This document shows positions 42,502-53,618 of a stretch of 64,000 bases of DNA, one piece after another. Within the stretch, counting starts at the first letter, position 1. Each line of letters begins with the position of its first letter. Position numbers and translations under genes: made by a program. A model generated the notes under the pieces. The model saw only the letters and a program-made list of their open reading frames with translations, was not told where the DNA came from and did no database searches. The stretch is taken from the NCBI GenBank assembly GCA_002255905.1, contig NKIN01000004.1, forward strand, positions 124,001 through 188,000. Direction: 5' to 3'. The DNA comes from Burkholderiales bacterium PBB1. Its GTDB lineage: Bacteria; Pseudomonadota; Gammaproteobacteria; Burkholderiales; Burkholderiaceae_C.

Positions 42502-43245
42502 TCAGGCCGGCCGCTGCAGGCGCCGGGCTGCGTTCTGCCCTTGCTCGATCAGCAGACCGGCGGCGACTGCCGCCACGATGGCGACGATGATGTTGAGCTT
42601 CAGGGGCAACGCATATGCGGCCACCGCCGCGCCGCCGGCGACCACGGCAACCACCCAGGTGCTGCGATCGGACAACAGGCTGTAGGTGATGCCGACCATC
42701 GCCAGCGTTCCGGCAAAACCCAGGCCCCAGGAGGCCGGGATCACATTGGCCAGTGCGATGCCGATCAGCGAGGGCACCTGCCAGGCCACCCACAACAGCA
42801 GCGCACCGCCGACGAAGTACGGCAGCTGCCCTGGCGCACGACTCGGGCCGTGTTCGTCCGCCGGGTAGGCACGCTGGAAACCGATCAGGCTCAGGTCCAC
42901 GGCCAGATAGCCCAGCAACAGGCGGTGGCGCCGGGGCGCGTGCGCGAACACCGCGCGCCAGCGGGCGCTGTAGATCACGAAGCGCAGATTGACGCAAAAA
43001 GCCGCCGCCCAGATCACCCACATCGGCGCCCCGGCCGCCAGCAACGGCAGTGCGGCCAGCTGGGCGCTGCCGGCGTACACGAGCAAGGTCATCAGCGCCG
43101 CCAGCGGCACGCTCAGACCGCCCTTGACCATCGCCACGCCCGTGACCAGACCCCAGGCACCGATGCCGGCCGCCAGGCTGCTCATTTCACGGGCGCCGCG
43201 GCGGAAATCGGGGTCGCGCAGCAGCGACCGGAACTCAGCACTCAT
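42502..43245 (-). CDS. azlC: AzlC-family branched-chain amino acid exporter
   Basis: 247 residues from the ATG at 43245 (MSAEFRSLLRDPDFRRGARE), with six to seven transmembrane helices. The family motif VYAGSAQLAALPLLAAGAP near residue 64 and NLRFVIYSARW near 97 are diagnostic. Inner-membrane component of the AzlCD exporter; substrate is inferred. Confidence 0.92.
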   Translation of the reverse strand: MSAEFRSLLRDPDFRRGAREMSSLAAGIGAWGLVTGVAMVKGGLSVPLAALMTLLVYAGSAQLAALPLLAAGAPMWVIWAAAFCVNLRFVIYSARWRAVFAHAPRRHRLLLGYLAVDLSLIGFQRAYPADEHGPSRAPGQLPYFVGGALLLWVAWQVPSLIGIALANVIPASWGLGFAGTLAMVGITYSLLSDRSTWVVAVVAGGAAVAAYALPLKLNIIVAIVAAVAAGLLIEQGQNAARRLQRPA

Positions 43246-43349
43246 CGCCGGATTGTGTGGGCTCGAGCGGCGCTGTCGCGCCCGGGCGCTCGCATGGCCC
43301 GAGGGCAAGCCTGGCTTTGCGCCGCGTTCCGAACCCGGGGCTCACGCCC

Positions 43350-43751
43350 TCAATGGGCGGCCGGTTCCTTGGCGTCCTTGGGGGCCTTGGCGGTCTGGGT
43401 GTCCGGCGCTGGCGCCCCGGATGACTCGGTGGTCTCGGCTGCTGCCGTCTTGCTGCTGGTGCTTTCCACCGGGTTCTCGAGCTGTGGAGACACCGCGTCG
43501 ATCTTGTTCTCGCGCATGTAGTCGTTCATGTCACGCCAGCCGGCGAAGATCGCTGCCTTGTCGGCCTTCTTGTTCAACGTGTAGCAATCCTCGATGGCCC
43601 GGCCGGCGTGGCGGCAGGCGCCACCGATGGCAGCCCCTTCGGCAGTGCGGGCGGCGGCGATCTTTTCGGGCGATTCGATGCCCAGCTGATCACAACCGGC
43701 CAGCGGCAGCGCGACGATGGCAATCAGGGCAGACAGGGCTAGGCGCAACAT
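43350..43751 (-). CDS. Small lipoprotein of unknown function
   Basis: 133 residues from the ATG at 43751: a lipoprotein signal peptide with lipobox LAGC (Cys20) followed by DQLG. Mature part has two further Cys (GGACRHAG, EDCYTLNKK) that could form a disulfide, and a Ser/Thr/Ala/Pro-rich tail without structure. An alternative ATG at 43790 would add 13 residues. No family recognised. Confidence 0.75.
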   Translation of the reverse strand: MLRLALSALIAIVALPLAGCDQLGIESPEKIAAARTAEGAAIGGACRHAGRAIEDCYTLNKKADKAAIFAGWRDMNDYMRENKIDAVSPQLENPVESTSSKTAAAETTESSGAPAPDTQTAKAPKDAKEPAAH

Positions 43752-43897
43752 GGTGGACTCGACAAGGCGAAGAAACTCTTCGGGGCTCATCGTTCTATCG
43801 ACCCGCCCGACGCCGACTTGAGTTGGAAATGACCGGTGTTTGCGGGCTGTTTCTGCGGCGACGGTCTCCGGCGACACACCGATGCCAAAATCGATGC

Positions 43898-44335
43898 GTG
43901 TCCCTCCCCCTCAACCCCGACTTCGCCACCGAAACGCCGCTCCCGCGCGGCGCCGCGACGGCGGACGCCGCACAGCCGATGGATGTGATCTTCATCGAGG
44001 GCTACACCGGCGAGACGGTGATCGGCATCCACGATGTCGAGCTGCACCGCCCGCAGACCCTGGTGGTCGATGTCCACGCTGGCCTGCCGCGCGCCCAGGC
44101 CTGCGAGACCGACCGCATCGCCGACACCATCGATTACGGTGCGGTGCATGGGCGGCTGGCGGCCCTGTACCGGGATCACAAGCTGACGCTGCTGGAGTCG
44201 TTTGCCGAGGCGATCGCGACGATGCTGGTCACTGACTTCGGAGCCGCGTGGGTGCGCGTCAAGGTCGTCAAGCCGAAGAAGTTTCCCGATGTGGCGGCGG
44301 TGGGCGTCGTCATCGAGCGGCGCGCGCCGCGCTGA
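43898..44335 (+). CDS. folB: Dihydroneopterin aldolase
   Basis: Folate pathway enzyme splitting dihydroneopterin into hydroxymethyl-dihydropterin and glycolaldehyde. The catalytic domain starts at MDVIFIEGYTGETVIGI and contains DTIDYGAVHGRL, TLLESFAE and VKVVKPKKFPDVAAVGV. I give the longer reading from the GTG at 43898 (145 residues); the ATG at 43979 gives a standard 118-residue FolB and is equally possible, as neither has a good ribosome-binding site. Confidence 0.9.
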   Translation: MSLPLNPDFATETPLPRGAATADAAQPMDVIFIEGYTGETVIGIHDVELHRPQTLVVDVHAGLPRAQACETDRIADTIDYGAVHGRLAALYRDHKLTLLESFAEAIATMLVTDFGAAWVRVKVVKPKKFPDVAAVGVVIERRAPR

Positions 44336-44343
44336 GCGCTCGA

Positions 44344-44853
44344 TCAGGCTGCCGAGAACGGCGGCGCCACCGAGCCCTTCCTCGCGATCACTTCGGCGGC
44401 CGTCGGCGTCCCCGTCACGGCGCGCTGGATGGCTTCCTTGGTGGCCAGGTAGTTGTAGTCCTGGATCTTGCGGTCGTCTTCGGCCAGCCAGTGGATGAAC
44501 ACGCTGACGCAGATGAACAGGTTGTCGGCTTCGATCAGCGGAATCGTGCCATCTTCGACCGAGTCGGCCACGGCCAGCGCGATGCCGCGCTGCGCCGGGC
44601 CGAACATCTGCACCGCCTGCTTTGCACCCTTGATCGTGACCTTGTTGAACATCACCGTCGATGGCTTGGTCAACAAATTGGGAGCAATCACGGCCAGCAT
44701 GGAGGTGAAGCCATCCTTGTTGTTCACCAGCGCGTTGGCGAAGGCCGCTTCGGCCGCGCTGCCGCGGGGTCCGATGAGCAGGTCGATGTGCGCGACTTCG
44801 TGGCCTTCGCCGACCATCGATTCGCCCACCATCAAGCGATCGATCTTTGCCAT
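44344..44853 (-). CDS. fae: Formaldehyde-activating enzyme (tetrahydromethanopterin hydro-lyase)
   Basis: Condenses formaldehyde with tetrahydromethanopterin, the entry to the methylotrophs' formaldehyde oxidation route. 169 residues, matching the family. Highly characteristic stretches: [14 protein letters not shown] (its His22 is the family's catalytic His), [35 protein letters not shown] and [19 protein letters not shown]. No other tetrahydromethanopterin gene is in the window, so it stands apart from the rest of the pathway here. It could also be a Fae homologue used for formaldehyde sensing or detoxification. Confidence 0.92.
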   Translation of the reverse strand: MAKIDRLMVGESMVGEGHEVAHIDLLIGPRGSAAEAAFANALVNNKDGFTSMLAVIAPNLLTKPSTVMFNKVTIKGAKQAVQMFGPAQRGIALAVADSVEDGTIPLIEADNLFICVSVFIHWLAEDDRKIQDYNYLATKEAIQRAVTGTPTAAEVIARKGSVAPPFSAA

Positions 44854-44989
44854 GGTTTCAGTCCTGGAGTTTCCCGTTGAGGCGGCCCGGGCGGGAGGTC
44901 GCCCGGCCTGACGGGAACCTTATCACCAAGGCTCCGACCGGCAAGGCCCCGACGCATCGCGTGGTTCCCCCTCGCCCGACAATCGCCGC

Positions 44990-45781
44990 ATGCCCCGATT
45001 TGCCGCCAACCTCACCTTGATGTATTCGGAGCACGACTTCGGCGATCGATTTGCAGCGGCGGCAGCCGATGGGTTCGACGCGGTCGAGTGCCTGTTCCCG
45101 TATGCACTCGGCTCCGACGATCTCGCGCAGCGTCTGCAGGCGCAGCGGCTGAGTCTGGTGCTGTTCAACCTGTGGCCCGGAGACTGGGCGGCGGGCGAGC
45201 GTGGCCTGGCCGCGCTGCCGGGCCGCGAGGCCGAGTTCGAGGCCTCCGTCGAGACCGCGTTGCGCTATGCGCAGGCCACCGGCTGCCGGCAGCTGCATGC
45301 GATGGCCGGGTTGGTGCCCTCTGGCGCCCTTGCCGGCGACCGCGCCACGATGCACCGCACCTATGTCGCCAACCTGCGCCGTGCCGCGCGGGCGTTGGCG
45401 CCGCACGGCATCACGCTGCTGATCGAGCCGATCAACACCCGCGACATGCCCGGCTACCTTCTGAACCACCAGCAGGCGGCGCACGACGTCGTTGCCGAGG
45501 TCGGTGAGCCCAACCTCAAGGTGCAGATGGACCTGTACCACTGCCAGATCATGGAAGGCGATGTGGCGACCCGGCTGCGCCGCCACATCGCAGGCGTCGC
45601 TCATCTGCAGATCGCCGGCGTGCCGGATCGGCATGAGCCCGACAGTGGCGAGCTGAATTACCCCTTCCTGTTCGAGCTGATCGACCAGCTGGGTTATCGC
45701 GGACATGTGGGCTGCGAATACCGACCGCGCGCCGGCACCTCCGCCGGCCTGGGCTGGTGGCGCCGGGCCTGTCAGAGCTGA
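44990..45781 (+). CDS. hyi: Hydroxypyruvate isomerase family protein
   Basis: TIM-barrel isomerase converting hydroxypyruvate to tartronate semialdehyde in glyoxylate metabolism. 263 residues. Start motif [21 protein letters not shown]; metal-binding and catalytic residues in [14 protein letters not shown] (Glu), [10 protein letters not shown] (Asp/His) and [10 protein letters not shown] (Glu). Divergent from fae. The GhrA-type reductase at 10279 could act on related substrates. Confidence 0.92.
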   Translation: MPRFAANLTLMYSEHDFGDRFAAAAADGFDAVECLFPYALGSDDLAQRLQAQRLSLVLFNLWPGDWAAGERGLAALPGREAEFEASVETALRYAQATGCRQLHAMAGLVPSGALAGDRATMHRTYVANLRRAARALAPHGITLLIEPINTRDMPGYLLNHQQAAHDVVAEVGEPNLKVQMDLYHCQIMEGDVATRLRRHIAGVAHLQIAGVPDRHEPDSGELNYPFLFELIDQLGYRGHVGCEYRPRAGTSAGLGWWRRACQS

Positions 45782-45910
45782 GTCATGCACCGGGGGTTCA
45801 ATATCGAACTTGCGATGCGCCGGGGCGCTGCGGCCGTGGCGTCGGCCGATGGAACTCCAGTGCCCCACCAGAATCGAGCCTGGGCGGGCGGGCAGTGAAC
45901 AAGGGACGGG

Positions 45911-48175
45911 ATGAGTTCAGCGGTGCTTGATCGACGATCTTCGAGGCCGCTGCGCGCGGCACGGCCGGCGGCCCCATGGCACTGGCTTGCCGGTCTGATC
46001 GTGGCGCTGGTCGCCGCCGGGCCGGTGATGGCGCAGCCGGTGAAGACCGATCACGTCACTGCCGAGCTGGTGGCCGAGCGCAGCGCGGTGCAACCCGGGC
46101 AGGCGCTGCGCATCGGCTTGCGCCTGCAGCACATCCCGCACTGGCACACCTACTGGCGCAATCCTGGGGACTCCGGCTTGCCCACCACGCTGAGCTGGAC
46201 CCTTCCGCCGGGCAGTCAGACCGGCGACATCGAATGGCCCGCACCCACGCGGCTCCCGATCGGCCCGCTGGTCAACTACGGCTACGAAGGCGAACTGCTG
46301 CTGCCGGTGGAATACACCGCGCCGGCCGATGCGCGGCCCGGCACCACGCTGACCCTGCATGCGCAGGCCACGTGGCTGGTGTGCCAGGACGTCTGCATCC
46401 CCGAGAACGCGAGGCTGACGCTGCAACTCCCGGTGGTCGCCGGAGGCGACTCGTCCGACGCGGTCACGCCGGGCACCACCGAACACACCGCGCTGTTCGA
46501 GCGGGCCCGCGACGCTCAGGCGGCGCCGCTCACCGGCTGGGCGGTCGACGCACAGCTGGCTGGGCGCGAGCTGCTGGTCACGTTCTCCAAGCCACTCGAT
46601 GTCGCAGCGCCCCGGCCCGCAGTGCAGTTGTTTCCGTATGCCGAGCAACTGATCGAGCCGGCGCAGCACGAGGTGTTTCGCACCGACGGCGGCTATGCGG
46701 TCAAGCTGCGCCTGCTCGACGGTGCGGCCGTACCCGCGTCGCTCGCCGGCATCGTGGTGGTGCCAGCTGCAGACGCGCCCGGTGCGCCCACGGTGTGGGG
46801 CGGCATGCAGCGCTCGGCCGAGTTCGACGCGCCGGTACGCGCCGTGTCGGCGCTGGCGTGGCCGGCGGGCGCGAAGGCGCTGGCCGACACGCCCCGGCGC
46901 GCCTCGGCGCCCGAGACCCTCGGCGGCGGTGCCGACCTCGGCTGGGCGACGGCCTTGCTGCTGGCCTTCGTGGGTGGCATGGTCTTGAACCTGATGCCCT
47001 GTGTGTTCCCGGTGCTGTCGATCAAGCTGTTGAGTCTCGCCCGGCAGGGTGGCGATGGCACACCCTCCGCGGCCGCGCTGCGCGCCCATGCGCTGGCCTA
47101 CAGCACCGGTGTCGTGCTCAGCTTCCTTGCGCTGGCCGGGCTGCTGCTGGGCCTGCGTGCGGCCGGCAGCGTGATCGGTTGGGGCTTTCAGCTGCAGGAG
47201 CCGGGCGTGGTGTTCGTGCTGGCGTTGTTGTTCTTCGCGCTGGGGCTGAACCTGATGGGTGCGTTCGAGTTCGGGACGCTGCTGCCGCAGGGCCTGGCGG
47301 CGTGGCGCGACCGTCGGCCGGCGATCGATGCCCTGGCCTCCGGTGTGCTCGCGGTGGTGGCGGCCAGCCCCTGCACCGCGCCGTTCATGGGTGCGGCGCT
47401 CGGCTACGCGATCACGCAGTCGCCAGCCGTCGGCCTCAGCGTGTTCGCCGCGCTCGGTCTCGGCATGGCGCTGCCCTACGCGCTGCTGGTGCTGCTGCCG
47501 GGCTGGCGCGCCCGGCTGCCGCGGCCGGGTGCGTGGATGCTGCGGCTGAAGCAGGCGCTGGCCTTTCCGATGTTCCTGACCGTCGTCTGGCTGGTCTGGG
47601 TGCTCGGCCAGCAGCAGGGCGTCGATGGCGCTGCGAAGGCGCTGATCGCGTTGGTCGTGCTGGCATTCGCGATCTGGGTCGGCAGCGCCTCGTCAGGGGG
47701 TGACCGGAGCCCGGTGGTGTGGCGTGCCGCCGGCGGTGTGATGCTGGTTGGCGCGCTGGTCTGGGGCTGGCCCGGCGGAGCGGTCAGCGGCAGTGCCCTT
47801 GCTGCGTCGGGCGCTGCCGCTCCAGGTTCGCCCGAGGCGGCCTGGGCGCCGTACGACGAAGGACGGATTGCCGAGCGGCTGGCGGCTGGTCAGCCGGTGT
47901 TCGTCGATTTCACAGCGGCGTGGTGCGTCAGCTGCCAGGTCAACAAGCGGCTGGTGCTGCACACCGACGCCACGATGCAGGCCTTTGCCCAGGCGAATGT
48001 CGCGCTGATGCGCGCCGACTGGACGCAGCGCGATGCGCGCATCACCGAAGCGCTGGCACGGCTGGGGCGCAACGGGGTGCCGGTGTACGTGCTGCTGCGC
48101 CCGGGCCGTGAACCGTTGCTGTTGCCCGAGGTCCTGACCGCGGCACTGGTGCGCGACGCGCTGGCCACGCTGTGA
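45911..48175 (+). CDS. dsbD: Thiol:disulfide interchange protein DsbD-type (ScsB-like)
   Basis: Inner-membrane protein that carries electrons from cytoplasmic thioredoxin to the periplasm. 754 residues: signal region, a periplasmic N-terminal domain (about 45-330; WLVCQDVCIP holds a Cys pair), a central eight-helix domain (about 345-630) with redox Cys in LNLMPCVFPVLSIK and AASPCTAPFMGAALG, and a C-terminal thioredoxin domain with the CVSC motif (FTAAWCVSCQVNKR). The N-terminal domain resembles the ScsB type rather than classical E. coli DsbD. Followed by an exported redoxin, a plausible client. Confidence 0.92.
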   Translation: MSSAVLDRRSSRPLRAARPAAPWHWLAGLIVALVAAGPVMAQPVKTDHVTAELVAERSAVQPGQALRIGLRLQHIPHWHTYWRNPGDSGLPTTLSWTLPPGSQTGDIEWPAPTRLPIGPLVNYGYEGELLLPVEYTAPADARPGTTLTLHAQATWLVCQDVCIPENARLTLQLPVVAGGDSSDAVTPGTTEHTALFERARDAQAAPLTGWAVDAQLAGRELLVTFSKPLDVAAPRPAVQLFPYAEQLIEPAQHEVFRTDGGYAVKLRLLDGAAVPASLAGIVVVPAADAPGAPTVWGGMQRSAEFDAPVRAVSALAWPAGAKALADTPRRASAPETLGGGADLGWATALLLAFVGGMVLNLMPCVFPVLSIKLLSLARQGGDGTPSAAALRAHALAYSTGVVLSFLALAGLLLGLRAAGSVIGWGFQLQEPGVVFVLALLFFALGLNLMGAFEFGTLLPQGLAAWRDRRPAIDALASGVLAVVAASPCTAPFMGAALGYAITQSPAVGLSVFAALGLGMALPYALLVLLPGWRARLPRPGAWMLRLKQALAFPMFLTVVWLVWVLGQQQGVDGAAKALIALVVLAFAIWVGSASSGGDRSPVVWRAAGGVMLVGALVWGWPGGAVSGSALAASGAAAPGSPEAAWAPYDEGRIAERLAAGQPVFVDFTAAWCVSCQVNKRLVLHTDATMQAFAQANVALMRADWTQRDARITEALARLGRNGVPVYVLLRPGREPLLLPEVLTAALVRDALATL

Positions 48176-48272
48176 TCGCAGGCCCTGGCCCGGAACCCTT
48201 GGCCGCCACCGGGCTCAGTGCAGAGAGCGCGGTGTCTGCCGCGCCTTCCACCGGACAACACCGGAGTTCACG

Positions 48273-48905
48273 ATGACCACACGCCGACACTTCCACCGCT
48301 GGACCCTGGCGACCGCCGCGTTGCCGCTGATCGCGGGGGCGCTGGCAACCGTCGCGCAGGCCGCCACCGTCGGCCAGCCGGCGCCGCCCTTCGAACTGAA
48401 GGACGCCAGCGGCAGAACCGTCAGGCTGGCCGACTTCAAGGGCAAGCACGTCGTCCTCGAGTGGACGAATCCCGGCTGTCCGTTCGTCGCGAAGCACTAC
48501 GGCTCGCAAAACATGCAGGGTCTGCAGAAGGAATTCACCGCCCAGGGCGTGGTCTGGCTGAGCATCAGCTCGACCGCCCCCGGCAACCCCGAATACCTGG
48601 CGCCTGCCGAGCTGGCTGCCAGGTACCGGGCCTGGGGCGCTTCTGCGAGCGGCCTGCTGCTGGACGACAGCGGCGCCGTCGGCAAGGCCTACGCCGCGAA
48701 GACCACGCCGCACCTGTTCGTCATCGACCCGACCGGCAAGCTGGTCTATGCGGGCGGCATCGACGACAAGCGGTCTGCCGATCCGGCCGACCTGAAGACA
48801 GCCAAGAACTTCGTGCGCGCCGCGCTGCTCGAGAGCCTGGCCGGCAAGGCGGTCAGCGTGCCGAGCGCCGCGCCCTACGGCTGCGGCATCAAGTACGCGG
48901 GCTGA
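48273..48905 (+). CDS. Exported thioredoxin-like redoxin with Tat-type signal
   Basis: 210 residues. The N-terminus TTRRHFHRW followed by a hydrophobic run to AQA fits a twin-arginine signal. The rest is an AhpC/TSA-redoxin fold: PAPPFELKDASGRTV, then NPGCPFVAKHY with a single active-site Cys69, and TTPHLFVIDPTGKLVYAG. A second Cys (204) sits near the C-terminus. It may be a peroxiredoxin or thiol oxidoreductase kept reduced by the DsbD encoded just upstream; that link is inference from position (about 97 bases apart, same strand). Confidence 0.85.
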   Translation: MTTRRHFHRWTLATAALPLIAGALATVAQAATVGQPAPPFELKDASGRTVRLADFKGKHVVLEWTNPGCPFVAKHYGSQNMQGLQKEFTAQGVVWLSISSTAPGNPEYLAPAELAARYRAWGASASGLLLDDSGAVGKAYAAKTTPHLFVIDPTGKLVYAGGIDDKRSADPADLKTAKNFVRAALLESLAGKAVSVPSAAPYGCGIKYAG

Positions 48906-48922
48906 GGCCGGCAGACCGTCGC

Positions 48923-49870
48923 ATGCACATCGCCCGGGCCCTGGTGCTGGCCGTGGCCGGCATGACCGCTGCGTCGGGCGTGGTCGCTGCCGATGGCGTC
49001 GCGCTCGCTGCGCAGTCTGCCGCGACGGGCGACACCGCGGTGGATGCCTCCGGGCACTCGATCGATGTGTCCGCGCTGGCGCAGCGTCTGCGCAGCGCGC
49101 GCCACGTCTTGTTGGGCGAAGTCCATGACGACGCTGTCCAGCACCGGCTGCGGGCCGCCGTGCTGAAGGCGCTGCTGGCCGATGGCAGGCCCTCCTGGGT
49201 GGTGTTCGAGCAGATCGACCGCGAGCACAACGCCGCGGTGGCCCACGCAGCGCGCGACACCGAAGCAGTCATCACCGCAGGGCAGCTCAACCGCAAGGCC
49301 TGGGCGTGGCCGCTGCACCGCCCGCTGTTCGATGCGGCATTGGCCGCGGGTGCCACGGTGGTGGGCGGCAACCTGAGCCGCGCCGAGGCCGGCCGGGTGG
49401 TGAGTGGCGGTGTGGCGCAGGCGCCGGCGGAACTGCAGCGCTGGCTGGCCGCACCTGCAACCACCAGCGCCGAGTCGTCACGGGAGTGGACGTCGGCACA
49501 AGACGCCGAGTTGCGCCGCCAGGTCGACGAAGGCCACTGTGGCGCGCTGCCGGCGGCGATGATCGGGACCATGGCCTTGGCCCAGCGGGCCCGCGATGCC
49601 GCGCTGGCGGCTGCGATGATGGCTGCGCCGCCCGGTGCCAGGGTGGTGCTGATCGCCGGCAATGGGCATGTGCGGCGCGACATCGGCGTGCCGCACTACC
49701 TGGCCGCAGCGCAGGCCGGAGACATCGTCAGCATCGGCTTTCTCGAGCGCGGCCCTGACGGTGCGACGCGGGCGGACGGCCCCTACGACGAGGCCTGGTT
49801 CACCGCGCCGGTGGAGCGGCCCGATCCATGCGCCTCGTTCCGGCCGCCCGGGGCATCGGGATCGCAGTAG
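48923..49870 (+). CDS. ChaN-family (haem-binding/uptake type) exported protein
   Basis: 315 residues from the ATG at 48923. Signal peptide ending near VVAAD, without a lipobox, so probably soluble in the periplasm. Family features: VLLGEVHDDAVQH near the N-terminus, VVFEQIDRE, and the C-terminal VLIAGNGHVRRDIGVPHYL with conserved His. ChaN relatives bind haem and are often iron-regulated. It starts 17 bases after the redoxin stop, so they are probably one operon. Confidence 0.85.
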   Translation: MHIARALVLAVAGMTAASGVVAADGVALAAQSAATGDTAVDASGHSIDVSALAQRLRSARHVLLGEVHDDAVQHRLRAAVLKALLADGRPSWVVFEQIDREHNAAVAHAARDTEAVITAGQLNRKAWAWPLHRPLFDAALAAGATVVGGNLSRAEAGRVVSGGVAQAPAELQRWLAAPATTSAESSREWTSAQDAELRRQVDEGHCGALPAAMIGTMALAQRARDAALAAAMMAAPPGARVVLIAGNGHVRRDIGVPHYLAAAQAGDIVSIGFLERGPDGATRADGPYDEAWFTAPVERPDPCASFRPPGASGSQ

Positions 49871-49985
49871 GCCGCGGCACAATGCGACGTGTCATCACCT
49901 CGACTTGCCGCTGGAGATCCACCGATGCCCAAGCCCTGCGCCCCGTTGATGAAACAGATCGATGCCCTCGGCAGCTGACGAAGCG

Positions 49986-50585
49986 ATGAGTGCCTCCCGC
50001 GTTCTGGTCATCGCCGGCAGTGCCCGCCACGGGTCGCTGAATCAACAGCTCGCAGCGGTGGCTGTGCGCGAACTCGAACAGGCCGGCGCCGCGGTCACGC
50101 CGGTCGATCTGCGCGCGCTGGCGCTGCCGATCTACGACGCCGACATCGAGGCGCGCGGCATGCCCGAAGGCGCACGCACCCTGCGCCGGCTGTTTGCCGA
50201 GCATGAGGCGCTGATCCTCGTCACGCCTGAATACAACGGGTTTCCGACGCCGCTGTTGATCAACGCGCTCGACTGGGCCTCACGCCCGGTGCCCGAAGAC
50301 GGCCTGCCATCGGGCCCGGCCGCGATGAGCGGCACGGTCGCCGGCCTGCTCAGTGCCTCGCCCGGCGGCTTGGGCGGCCTGCGCAGCCTGCTGTTCACGC
50401 GCCAGTTTTTGCAGATGAACCTGGGCATGCTGATCGTGCCCGAGCAGTTCGGCCTCGGATCGGCCGACAAGGCCTTTGACGCAGCTGGCGTGCTGATCGA
50501 TCCGAAAGCCCACGCCGCGGTGGTGAAGGTGGTGCAGTCCGTGTTGCGCACGGCGGTGGCGATGAAGCCGCCGCCCGCGGTCTAG
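49986..50585 (+). CDS. NAD(P)H-dependent FMN reductase
   Basis: Flavodoxin-fold reductase, 199 residues from the ATG at 49986 (MSASRVLVIAGSARHGSLNQ); an in-frame ATG at 49962 would add 8 residues. The FMN phosphate loop GSARHGSLN and the TPEYNGFPTPLLINALDW motif are diagnostic. The family reduces FMN, quinones, azo dyes or chromate; substrate cannot be told. A 17-codon open frame with a ribosome-binding site precedes it (49925-49978). Confidence 0.88.
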   Translation: MSASRVLVIAGSARHGSLNQQLAAVAVRELEQAGAAVTPVDLRALALPIYDADIEARGMPEGARTLRRLFAEHEALILVTPEYNGFPTPLLINALDWASRPVPEDGLPSGPAAMSGTVAGLLSASPGGLGGLRSLLFTRQFLQMNLGMLIVPEQFGLGSADKAFDAAGVLIDPKAHAAVVKVVQSVLRTAVAMKPPPAV

Positions 50586-50613
50586 CCCAGCCAGCGGCCA
50601 CGGGGCTTGATGC

Positions 50614-52869
<2,256 letters not shown>

Positions 52870-52875
52870 GCCAGC

Positions 52876-53415
52876 TCAGGCGCACACCACCGCATCGCCG
52901 ACGTTCAGCCGGCCACCCACCCGCACGCGGGCTGTCAGGCCGCCGTGGCCCCGCATCGCGTTGTACCCGCCAGGGCCCAGCAACGCTTCCATGCGCGAGC
53001 AGGGGTCGCATGGTCCGGTGATCTCCAGCACGACCTCGGCACCGATGCGCAGGTGCAGCGGCTGGTCCTTGAACAGGCTGCGCGCGGCCAGCAGGTTGAG
53101 CCCCGACACCACCAGATTGCGCCGCAGCCCCAGCGCATCGACCTCGGCCTGTGCAGCGAGCGCAGCGATGACCGGCAAATGCTCGGCCTGTATCAGGGTG
53201 ACCTGGCGTTTGCCGCCCTCGGCGAGGCTGCCTGCGCGCGGCGGTGTGGCGGCGCTGCGGTCGCCTTGCAGGCCGCGCCCCGCCCACGCGGTGGCTTCGT
53301 CGACCGACAGCGCGCAGACCTGGCGCGCCGGGCGCAGCACGATCGCCTGCAGCCTGCCGGCGCGCGGGAACTGGCGCGTCAGTGCGCGCAGTGATCCATC
53401 GTGGGCGACAGCCAT
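52876..53415 (-). CDS. MOSC domain protein
   Basis: 179 residues, a single MOSC domain (molybdenum cofactor sulfurase C-terminal). Typical features: GRGLQGDR early, [13 protein letters not shown], and the conserved Cys region [20 protein letters not shown]. The family takes part in molybdenum cofactor sulfuration or binding; the small bacterial members (YiiM-like) reduce N-hydroxylated compounds. Divergent from tonB across 203 bases. Confidence 0.9.
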   Translation of the reverse strand: MAVAHDGSLRALTRQFPRAGRLQAIVLRPARQVCALSVDEATAWAGRGLQGDRSAATPPRAGSLAEGGKRQVTLIQAEHLPVIAALAAQAEVDALGLRRNLVVSGLNLLAARSLFKDQPLHLRIGAEVVLEITGPCDPCSRMEALLGPGGYNAMRGHGGLTARVRVGGRLNVGDAVVCA

Positions 53416-53477
53416 CAGCCGTGCCGCCCCGTGACAGGGTGCGGCTTCATTTCGGTTGCTCCATCCTTATTTACGCA

Positions 53478-53496
53478 AATGCGAATCGATCTCACT
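53478..53496 (+). promoter_or_regulatory. Fur-box-like operator upstream of tonB
   Basis: AATGCGAATCGATCTCACT matches the betaproteobacterial Fur pattern AATGAGAATCATTCTCATT at 15 of 19 positions. It lies 123 bases before the tonB start, in an AT-richer stretch, and suggests iron repression of the tonB-exbBD gene run. Confidence 0.55.
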
Positions 53497-53618
53497 TGTG
53501 TTAGCCTTCATGTGTGCGCAGTGCCTCGCGGTGTCTCGTGGAGACCGGTGGTGCAGCCGCCATCGACTGTCCGTCGGCATGCGGACTGTTTGTCCTCGAT
53601 TCATTTTCACGCGCGCCC

